Of a stretch of 5,788 bases of DNA, positions 1 through 4,659 are shown piece after piece; the first letter of the stretch is position 1, and every line of letters starts with the position of its first letter. Below the pieces are notes generated by a model that had not been told where the DNA came from, searched no databases, and saw nothing but the letters and a program-made list of their open reading frames with translations. The stretch spans positions 1 through 5,788 of the forward strand of contig JACCWU010000062.1 in NCBI GenBank assembly GCA_013697465.1, given 5' to 3'. Position numbers and translations under genes: made by a program. Origin of the DNA: Actinomycetota bacterium. GTDB taxonomy: Bacteria > Actinomycetota > Thermoleophilia > Gaiellales > Gaiellaceae.

Positions 1-198
1 GGCGGACTGCTCGTTGCAAAAGCCGGCGGAAATCTCGCGAGCCGTACTCTCCGTCGGGAGCCCGCCTACCCGGGACTGCGAGAGCTCATCCGCCGCTTCC
101 ACGCCGCGGCGCTCGCGGGGCGCGAGCCACCGGTCCCCGAAGCGGAGACACTCGCGGCGGCGAGACTGCTCGAGCGCGTCCGCGCCGGCCACGCATAG
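1..198 (+). CDS. C-terminal fragment of an unidentified protein, start outside window
   Basis: Frame 1 is open from the first base and ends at TAG 196-198, giving 65 residues with no start, so only the C-terminus is present. Third codon positions are mostly G or C, especially from base 61 on, as in the other real genes here; the overlapping frame that would extend the downstream aminotransferase lacks this and is rich in Arg and Ser. The segment PAYPGLRELIRRFHAAALAG (residues 21-40), followed by a Pro-rich turn and a final Ala/Leu/Arg helix, resembles the tail of NAD(P)-binding sugar oxidoreductases of the Gfo/Idh/MocA or epimerase type, where a helix, a PPPV-like turn and a last helix end the protein. 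That likeness is from memory and weak. I am fairly sure it is coding but do not assign a function. It runs in the same direction as the aminotransferase, 94 bases upstream. Confidence 0.72.
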   Translation, partial: GGLLVAKAGGNLASRTLRREPAYPGLRELIRRFHAAALAGREPPVPEAETLAAARLLERVRAGHA

Positions 199-231
199 GC
201 TCGCGTACGTACGTCCCCGCGTGGTGACGGC

Positions 232-256
232 CCCCCGCTTGACCAGCGCGCGGGGG
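232..256 (+). terminator. GC-only hairpin after the left-edge gene, possible terminator
   Basis: CCCCCGC at 232-238 pairs perfectly with GCGGGGG at 250-256, leaving an 11-base loop. It lies 33 bases past the stop of the left-edge gene and 36 bases before the proposed aminotransferase start. There is no T run after the stem, so a classical intrinsic terminator is not supported on the plus strand. It may be a U-less terminator of the kind suggested for high-GC bacteria, a leader structure, or a chance pairing in GC-rich DNA. Confidence 0.3.
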
Positions 257-279
257 CAAGAGACAGCAGGTCCTCCGGT

Positions 280-285
280 TAGGCT
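280..285 (+). promoter_or_regulatory. Possible -10 element (TAGGCT) for a leaderless aminotransferase mRNA
   Basis: TAGGCT fits the actinobacterial -10 pattern TANNNT and ends 7 bases before GTG 293, so transcription would start at or next to that codon. No Shine-Dalgarno sequence better than AGG at 281-283 precedes the GTG. I see no good -35 at the usual distance. Together this is compatible with leaderless expression, which is common in actinobacteria, but rests on six bases. Confidence 0.3.
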
Positions 286-292
286 CGAGTCA

Positions 293-1387
293 GTGCCCGA
301 GTCGCCGATCTCGTTCGCTCGCGGAGCTCCCGCGCCCGAGCTGATTCCCGCCGCCGAGCTCGCCGAGTGCGCCTACGCCGTCGCGCAGCGGGAGGGAGCG
401 CGGCTCTTCTCGTACGGCCCGGGCGCAGGGTACGGGCCGCTCCGGGAGTGGATCGCCGCGAGGCACGACGTCGAGGCTGAGCGAGTGGTGCTCACGGTCG
501 GCGGCCTTCTCGGCTTCGTCATCTTCGCCGCCGAGGCGCTTCGGCGACGGCCCGGCCGGGTGCTGGTCGAGGCACCGAGCTACGACCGGCCGCTGAAGAT
601 CCTCGCTCGCGAAGGCGCCGAGATCGTCGCGCTGCCGATGGACGACGAGGGACTCGATCCCGACGCGCTCGAGGCGGAGCTCGGCAGGGCTTCCGAGGCG
701 CCCTCCTTCCTGTACACGATCCCCACGTTTCAGAATCCGAGCGGACGGACGCTCAGCTCGGATCGCCGCCGGCGCCTCGTGGAGATCGCTCGAGCCCACG
801 GCCTCCCGGTGCTGGAGGACGATCCGTACGGCCTCGTACGCTTCGAGGGCGAATCCCCGCCGACGCTGCACGAGCTCGAGGGCGGAGAGCTCGTCACGTA
901 CACCTCGTCGTTCTCGAAGACGGTCGCGCCGGGTCTCCGCACGGGGTACTTCGTCCTCCCCGGCGTCACGGCTCGATCGTTCGAGGAGCGCGCCGTTTCG
1001 ATGTACATCTCCCCGCCGTTCCTCGCCCAGGCCACGATCGCGGAGTTCGTCGAGCGCGGTCGTTTCGAGCCGAACCTGGAGCGGGTACGGGCCGAGCTCG
1101 GTGCACGGCGCGACGCGATGCTCGGTGCGCTCGAGCACGAGCTTCCGGAGGCATCCTGGAGCCGGCCCGACGGCGGCTACTTCATCTGGCTTGACCTTCC
1201 CCACGAGGTCGACACGTCGGCGCTTGCCGGCCGCGCAGAGCAGGCAGCGGTGACGTTCGTCGCCGGCCGCGACTTCTTCCCAGAGGGGTCGGCACTCGGC
1301 CGCGCGTCAGCGCGGCTCGCTTTCAGCTACGAGACTCCTGAGCGCATCGCGGAAGGCATCGGCCTCTTGTCGGGTCTGATGCGCTGA
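293..1387 (+). CDS. PLP-dependent aminotransferase, fold type I (2-aminoadipate/MocR-like aminotransferase group)
   Basis: Cytosolic PLP enzyme that probably moves an amino group between an amino acid and a 2-oxo acid; the substrate cannot be read from sequence. With GTG 293 as start it is 364 residues. In order: GYGPLREWIA at 46-55, the PLP-phosphate loop (G70-F75, GGLLGF), PSYDRPL at 95-101, the IPTFQNPSG motif ending at G151 with Asn148, EDDPYG at 175-180 with the PLP-nitrogen Asp and Tyr179, the Schiff-base Lys209 in SSFSK, Arg216 in PGLRTGY, PDGGYFIWL at 292-300, and Arg341 in RLAFS for the substrate carboxylate. All key residues are present. The loop is GGLLGF where relatives often have GSQQAL or GSLQGF. 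MocR regulators share this fold but carry an N-terminal winged helix; none is visible here. The frame stays open upstream to 14, but that stretch overlaps the coding end of the left-edge gene and looks non-coding. GTG at 221 and 224 are alternative starts without ribosome binding sites. The stop is 3 bases from the convergent LapA-like gene. Confidence 0.92.
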   Translation: MPESPISFARGAPAPELIPAAELAECAYAVAQREGARLFSYGPGAGYGPLREWIAARHDVEAERVVLTVGGLLGFVIFAAEALRRRPGRVLVEAPSYDRPLKILAREGAEIVALPMDDEGLDPDALEAELGRASEAPSFLYTIPTFQNPSGRTLSSDRRRRLVEIARAHGLPVLEDDPYGLVRFEGESPPTLHELEGGELVTYTSSFSKTVAPGLRTGYFVLPGVTARSFEERAVSMYISPPFLAQATIAEFVERGRFEPNLERVRAELGARRDAMLGALEHELPEASWSRPDGGYFIWLDLPHEVDTSALAGRAEQAAVTFVAGRDFFPEGSALGRASARLAFSYETPERIAEGIGLLSGLMR

Positions 1388-1390
1388 GCG

Positions 1391-1630
1391 CTACGTGCTA
1401 CGCCTGCGCCGCTCGCGCCAGCGGTCGAAGAGGAAGCCACCGGCGAACCCGATTCCGAGGCAAAGGAGAATGAGCACGAGCTTCGAGATCCGCCCCGAGA
1501 AGAAGACGAAGTCGATCTCGACCTCTTCTCGGTTCAGGAAGACGAGTAGCACCGCGTAGAGGGCCACAAGCCCGAAGGCGACGACCGACCACGGGATGTC
1601 GCGTTTCGTGGCGGGACGCTGCCCTTCCAT
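1391..1630 (-). CDS. LapA-domain (DUF1049) small inner-membrane protein
   Basis: A 79-residue protein with two predicted membrane helices, roughly residues 14-32 and 50-68. The linker NREEVEIDFVFFSGRIS (33-49), with alternating hydrophobic residues, and the glycine-rich second helix LGIGFAGGFLFD match the plan of the lipopolysaccharide assembly protein A domain family (E. coli LapA/YciS). The C-terminus is a basic run (RWRERRRRST) expected to stay cytoplasmic, as is the N-terminus. In E. coli LapA takes part in controlling LPS synthesis with LapB; actinobacterial members have no settled role, so the family name should not be read as function. ATG 1630 is preceded by AGGA at 1641-1638 with 7 bases of spacing, and that AGGA overlaps the TAG of the upstream four-cysteine gene, so the two are probably translated from one message. 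It meets the aminotransferase tail to tail. Confidence 0.87.
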   Translation of the reverse strand: MEGQRPATKRDIPWSVVAFGLVALYAVLLVFLNREEVEIDFVFFSGRISKLVLILLCLGIGFAGGFLFDRWRERRRRST

Positions 1631-1639
1631 GACGAGATC

Positions 1640-1825
1640 CTACGCCGCGTGGCCGGCGGCGAGGCGGGGGATCGGCCTCGGCACGAGCCGCGGCTGCCGC
1701 GGTGGCGTCAGCGCGCCGGCCGAGGCGGCTCGAAACGTCGGACAAGGCACGTTCCCCGAGAGCGCGCAGAGCCCCTCTCGCCGGAAGTAGCAGTCGTCGC
1801 AGGTGACCTCTGAGCGTTTCTTCAC
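1640..1825 (-). CDS. Small four-cysteine protein, likely metal-binding, function unknown
   Basis: A 61-residue protein read from GTG 1825. That start follows AAGGAG (1836-1831) by 5 bases, the second clearest ribosome binding site in the window. The frame stays open upstream to an ATG at 1894, but that extension has no ribosome binding site, is Arg-rich, and runs across the promoter-like elements. The core at residues 6-32 has Cys9, Cys12, Cys20 and Cys28 (CxxC, x7, C, x7, C) with CYFRREGLCALSG and PCPTF segments, a spacing that suits zinc or an iron-sulfur cluster. Residues 33-61 are Ala/Pro/Arg-rich and probably disordered. There is no signal peptide or membrane helix, so it is likely cytosolic. 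It is 9 bases upstream of the LapA-like gene and probably in the same operon. I recall similar short CxxCYF...LCAL...PCPTFR proteins in actinobacterial genomes but know no assigned role. Confidence 0.75.
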   Translation of the reverse strand: MKKRSEVTCDDCYFRREGLCALSGNVPCPTFRAASAGALTPPRQPRLVPRPIPRLAAGHAA

Positions 1826-1830
1826 ATCGT

Positions 1831-1836
1831 CTCCTT
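1831..1836 (-). promoter_or_regulatory. Ribosome binding site AAGGAG that fixes the GTG start of the four-cysteine gene
   Basis: On the minus strand the sequence reads AAGGAGACGATGTGAAG. The GTG is 5 bases after the AAGGAG and opens the frame with the four cysteines. An ATG overlaps it two bases earlier in another frame and is followed at once by TGA, making a one-codon start-stop. The spacing favours the GTG (5 bases) over the ATG (3 bases). Confidence 0.75.
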
Positions 1837-1865
1837 GGGAGGTCGCCCCTCGTCGACCAGACCGC

Positions 1866-1894
1866 ATTCTGTCCCGGCGGTCCCAGCGAGACAA
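1866..1894 (-). promoter_or_regulatory. Candidate sigma-70-type promoter for the four-cysteine/LapA-like unit
   Basis: On the minus strand TTGTCT (1894-1889) and CAGAAT (1871-1866) are separated by exactly 17 bases; each matches four of six consensus positions. Transcription would begin near 1859, leaving a leader of about 34 bases that contains the AAGGAG site. It sits in the 134-base gap between the protease stop and the GTG start, where a promoter would be expected. Found by eye only. Confidence 0.42.
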
Positions 1895-1909
1895 GGCCTC
1901 TCGAGACGA

Positions 1910-1932
1910 AACGGCCGCAAATTGCGGCTGTT
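1910..1932 (-). terminator. Inverted repeat after the protease gene, likely end of the dehydrogenase/protease operon
   Basis: AACGGCCGCAA (1910-1920) and TTGCGGCTGTT (1922-1932) are inverted copies, 11 bases each with a single G-T position; the tip would open to a small loop. It begins 27 bases past the protease TGA and precedes the candidate promoter of the next unit. On the minus strand the stem is followed by only a short T-rich stretch (GTTTCGTCT), so it is a weak intrinsic terminator by the textbook rule. A TTGACA at 1937-1932 abuts it, so an operator role is the alternative. Confidence 0.45.
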
Positions 1933-1959
1933 GTCAAGAGCGAAAAAGATCCTGCAAAC

Positions 1960-2958
1960 TCAGCATTTCACGGGCACTGTTGCCAACGCCCGCAACGCCT
2001 GTTGATAACTCTCCACAGGAATGACGGGCAGCCCGGCCGCATGCTTGCGCGCCTCGTCAGTGTTCTCCCCCGCGGGGACGAGGAAGAGATCCACACCCGC
2101 GCGGAGCGCTCCGATCGTCTTCTGCTTCAGCCCTCCGACCGAGAGCACCGAGCCGTCGATCGCGAGCTCTCCGGTGGCCGCGACGTCGCAGTCGTGGGTC
2201 ACGTCGCGTCCGAGCATGCGCGCGATCTCGAGCGCGAACGGCAGGCCGGCCGAGGGGCCGCCGACACGGCCGAGATCGATGTCGACGTCGAGCGGAAGAT
2301 CGATGTCCGCGCGCTGGTCCACCTGGATGCCGACGATCGGCCGGTCCGGCTCCTCGGGGCTCGGAATCGTGTCGACGGCGAGCTCGAGCCTCTTGCCGTC
2401 TCGCTGCACCGTGAGCCGTACGCTCTCCCCGGGACGGCGCCGGCCGATCTCTCTCCGGAGCTCGTCTGGCGTCCTCACCGGACGCCCGTCGACCGCGACG
2501 ATCACGTCGCCCCCCTCGACCTTGCCCGCGGCGGGGGCGTCGGAGGCGACGCCGATCACGATTGCCCCACGCGGAGTTGCGCGGACGTCGTATCCGAGCG
2601 TACGCAGCGCCACCGCGGAGGCAACCAGCTCAGACCGCTGCATGTCGAGGGTGTTCTGACGCTGGCGCTCCTCGTCCGACGTCCCGGGAGGCAGCAGCGC
2701 GTGCTTGGGGACGACGGTCGAGCCGTCCGGCCTCGTGAACGGCAGCAGCTGCTCGAGATACGTCGCTCGGCGGACGTACACGTCGACGTAGTAAACGCCG
2801 CCACCGTCTGCCGGATCCGCTCCTTCCACCCTCACCTTCTCCGCGAGCGGCTTGGCGCGATCGGGCGTGAAGATGAACTCGTCGGCAGGCACCGACCATA
2901 GAACGAGCGCGGCAATGCCGACCAGGACGAGCGGCAGGACAAGCCAGCGGAGGCGCAT
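1960..2958 (-). CDS. YlbL-family membrane-anchored PDZ-Lon (S16) serine protease
   Basis: A 332-residue protease of the YlbL type found in Bacillus and actinobacteria. One N-terminal membrane helix at residues 4-21 anchors it, with the rest expected outside the cytoplasmic membrane. Residues 25-125 form the YlbL N-terminal region, including the LDMQRSELVASAVAL helix (104-118). A PDZ domain follows at about 128-198 (GVASDAPAAGKVEGGDVIVAVDG core), then a Lon-type proteolytic domain from about 205 to 330. The catalytic dyad is Ser236 in GGPSAG and Lys278 in GGLKQK, 42 residues apart (43 in E. coli Lon). There is no AAA+ ATPase domain, so it is not Lon itself. ATG 2958 is the only reasonable start; the open frame further upstream is the SDR gene read out of frame. 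Just before the ATG the only Shine-Dalgarno-like bases (GGGGG) lie in a small CGGG/CCCG hairpin, so translation may depend on coupling to the SDR stop 14 bases upstream. Substrates are unknown. Confidence 0.94.
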   Translation of the reverse strand: MRLRWLVLPLVLVGIAALVLWSVPADEFIFTPDRAKPLAEKVRVEGADPADGGGVYYVDVYVRRATYLEQLLPFTRPDGSTVVPKHALLPPGTSDEERQRQNTLDMQRSELVASAVALRTLGYDVRATPRGAIVIGVASDAPAAGKVEGGDVIVAVDGRPVRTPDELRREIGRRRPGESVRLTVQRDGKRLELAVDTIPSPEEPDRPIVGIQVDQRADIDLPLDVDIDLGRVGGPSAGLPFALEIARMLGRDVTHDCDVAATGELAIDGSVLSVGGLKQKTIGALRAGVDLFLVPAGENTDEARKHAAGLPVIPVESYQQALRALATVPVKC

Positions 2959-2972
2959 CGGGGACCCCCGGG

Positions 2973-3716
2973 CTAGAGGAGCCCGCGGGTGAGCCCGCCG
3001 TCGACGGGCAGGACCGTGCCCGTGATGTAGGCGGCTCGATCCGAGCAGAGGAAGGCGACGAGATCTCCGATCTCGCGCGGCGTTCCCAGTCGCCCGAGCG
3101 GGATCGCCTCGAGGTCCGACTCGGTCGGCCCGTCGGGATAGACCTCGCGGATACGCGCCGTGTCGATCCGTCCCGGGGCGATCGAGTTGATCGTGATCCC
3201 TTTCGGCCCGAGCTCGCGCGCGAGCGTCTTGGCCCACCCGACGACACCGGGCCGCACCGCGTTCGAGAGCGCGAGGTTGTCGGCCGGCTCCCGGACGGTG
3301 CTCGAGGTGACGTTGACGACCCGCCCGCACGCGCTCTGCTCGAGGTACGGCAGGCAGAGAGACGTCAAGCGCACGGCCGAGACGAGCATGAGCTGCACGG
3401 CGGCGAGGACGTTCTCCTCGTCGAGGGCGAGCGCGGGCGTGCGCGGCGGCCCTCCCGAGTTGTTGATCACGATGTCGATCCCGCCGAACGTGTCGACGGT
3501 CGTGCGAACGAGGCGCTCGAGGTCGTCGGCGACGGCTACGTCTCCGGCCACGGCGACCGCGCCGAGCCGCTCGGCCTCGCGCTCGAGCACATCCGGCCGC
3601 CTGGCGAAGAGCACGAGGTTCGCTCCCTCCTCGCCGAGCGCCTCCGCGATCCCGAGCCCGATTCCTGCGGACCCGCCGCAGACGATCGCAGTCCGTCCCT
3701 TCAGCTCGAGGTTCAC
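2973..3716 (-). CDS. Short-chain dehydrogenase/reductase with substituted catalytic Tyr and Lys
   Basis: A 247-residue classical-length SDR with a Rossmann fold. Residues 14-20 (GGSAGIG) are the nucleotide-binding glycine motif, Asp59 lies in AGDV, NNSGG spans 85-89, Ser138/Ser139 sit in the NVTSS strand, PGRIDTARI is the substrate loop near 181-189, and YITGTVLPVDGG near the end is the usual dimer segment. The active-site helix is unusual. Aligned on the following AKTLA, the normal YxxxK is SNAVR, so Ser151 stands for Tyr and Arg155 for Lys. The surrounding helix is intact, so this is not decay. I recall other SDRs with a similar LSNxxRxGVVGxAKTLA helix, often named 3-oxoacyl-ACP reductase by similarity, so it may be a recognised divergent group. 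The reaction is uncertain and binding without hydride transfer is possible. GTG 3716 starts 4 bases after the malate dehydrogenase TAG, with AGGA inside the end of that gene, so the two are likely coupled. Confidence 0.92.
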   Translation of the reverse strand: MNLELKGRTAIVCGGSAGIGLGIAEALGEEGANLVLFARRPDVLEREAERLGAVAVAGDVAVADDLERLVRTTVDTFGGIDIVINNSGGPPRTPALALDEENVLAAVQLMLVSAVRLTSLCLPYLEQSACGRVVNVTSSTVREPADNLALSNAVRPGVVGWAKTLARELGPKGITINSIAPGRIDTARIREVYPDGPTESDLEAIPLGRLGTPREIGDLVAFLCSDRAAYITGTVLPVDGGLTRGLL

Positions 3717-3720
3717 TCCG

Positions 3721-4647
3721 CTATTTCCTCTTCAGGATGCCGACGACCTCGCGCACGGCGGACGCCGACGCGCGCAGCATCTTCTTCTCGTCCGCAGTGA
3801 GCTTCAGCCGCACGATCTCCTCGACGCCGCCCGCGCCGAGCTTCGTGGGCACGCCCATGTACATGCCGCGGATCATGTATTCGCCGTCGAGGTACGCAGT
3901 GCACGGGAGCACGCGCTTCTGGTCGAGACAGATCGCGTCGACCATCTGCGCCGCGGCCGCACCCGGTGCGTACCAGGCCGACGTGCCGAGGAGGCCGACG
4001 AGCTCGCCGCCGCCGAACCGCGTCCGGTCGACGAGCTTGCGGATCGTCGACTTCGGGAGGAGCTCCGAGAGCGGGATGCCGCCGACGGTCGTTGCCGAGA
4101 CCACCGGGACCATCTGGTCGCCGTGCCCGCCGAGCACCATGGCCGTGACGTCACGGACCGAGACGTCGAGCTCGTGCGAGATGAACGCCGCGAAGCGCGC
4201 CGTGTCGAGGATGCCCGCCATCCCCACGACTCGGGACTTCGGAAACCGCGACACCGCCTTCGCGACATGGCACATCGCGTCGAGCGGGTTGGACACGACG
4301 ACGAGCACCGCCTTCGGCGAATGACGCTTCACGTCCTTCGTGACCGCTGTGACGATGGCCTCGTTCGTCGCGACGAGGTCGTCCCGGCTCATTCCCGGCG
4401 CGCGGGGTCTCCCGGCCGTGATGACGACGACGTCGGAGTCCGCGGTCTCGTCGTAGCCGTTCGTTCCGGTGATCCGCGGCTCGTAGCCGAGCACCGCGCC
4501 GGCCTGGTTCAGGTCGAGCGCCTTGCCCTGCGGAAAGTCGGGGACGATGTCCACGAGGACGACGTCCGCGTAGTCCCGCCGGGCGATCTCCTGCGCGCAC
4601 GTTGCCCCGACGTTGCCGGCGCCCACGACTGTCACTTTCTTCCTCAC
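3721..4647 (-). CDS. mdh: Malate dehydrogenase, LDH-like type
   Basis: Cytosolic TCA-cycle enzyme that oxidises malate to oxaloacetate. It is 308 residues, normal for the LDH-like MDH family. GAGNVGA at 9-15 is the dinucleotide motif and Asp33 at the end of the second strand indicates NAD. The mobile loop reads AGRPRAPGMSRDDL (78-91); Arg82 at the specificity position and Arg88 bind the dicarboxylate, whereas lactate dehydrogenase has Gln there, so malate rather than lactate is favoured. VSNPLD is at 118-123, the catalytic pair is Asp148 (with Arg151 in LDTAR) and His175 (GGHGD). GTG 4647 is chosen because AGGAGG (4659-4654) lies 6 bases upstream and the protein then starts directly at the first strand (MRKKVTVVGAG). 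It is 10 bases after the isocitrate dehydrogenase and 4 before the SDR. The pairing with isocitrate dehydrogenase is a TCA-cycle unit. Confidence 0.96.
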   Translation of the reverse strand: MRKKVTVVGAGNVGATCAQEIARRDYADVVLVDIVPDFPQGKALDLNQAGAVLGYEPRITGTNGYDETADSDVVVITAGRPRAPGMSRDDLVATNEAIVTAVTKDVKRHSPKAVLVVVSNPLDAMCHVAKAVSRFPKSRVVGMAGILDTARFAAFISHELDVSVRDVTAMVLGGHGDQMVPVVSATTVGGIPLSELLPKSTIRKLVDRTRFGGGELVGLLGTSAWYAPGAAAAQMVDAICLDQKRVLPCTAYLDGEYMIRGMYMGVPTKLGAGGVEEIVRLKLTADEKKMLRASASAVREVVGILKRK

Positions 4648-4653
4648 GAATCT

Positions 4654-4659
4654 CCTCCT
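4654..4659 (-). promoter_or_regulatory. Shine-Dalgarno AGGAGG for mdh, merged with the upstream stop codon
   Basis: On the minus strand the isocitrate dehydrogenase ends GATTAG and continues GAGGAGATTC before GTG 4647. AGGAGG is a full match to the anti-Shine-Dalgarno core at 6-base spacing and shares its first two bases with the TAG. This fixes the GTG as the start and makes terminating and initiating ribosomes neighbours. Confidence 0.85.

Noticed and set aside
204..213. Palindrome CGTACGTACG in the gap before the aminotransferase
   Set aside because: Short tandem GTAC repeat; no second copy or promoter arrangement to support an operator.
14..292. N-terminal extension of the aminotransferase to a TTG at 14
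   Set aside because: It overlaps the well-supported end of the left-edge gene, is Arg/Ser/Pro-rich without family similarity, and would make the protein about 90 residues too long.
1596..1790. Small plus-strand open frame opposite the LapA-like and four-cysteine genes
   Set aside because: No ribosome binding site and no recognisable motif; it is antisense to two better supported genes.
1826..1894. ATG 1894 as the start of the four-cysteine protein
   Set aside because: No ribosome binding site, Arg-rich unconserved-looking residues, and it would run through the promoter-like elements; GTG 1825 has AAGGAG at 5 bases.
1932..1937. TTGACA on the minus strand as a -35 box
   Set aside because: A perfect hexamer, but nothing resembling a -10 lies 16-18 bases downstream; the TTGTCT/CAGAAT pair at 1894-1866 is better spaced.
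2002..2019. TTGATAACTCTCCACAGG, reminiscent of a DnaA box
   Set aside because: Not a match to TTATCCACA, a single copy, and inside the conserved end of the protease gene.
2002..2901. Plus-strand open frames antisense to the protease gene
   Set aside because: Composition is that of a mirrored coding strand and no domain is recognisable; the minus-strand protease explains the region fully.
2959..3330. Extension of the protease frame upstream, suggesting a fusion with the SDR
   Set aside because: That stretch is the SDR gene read out of frame; the membrane helix begins right after ATG 2958.
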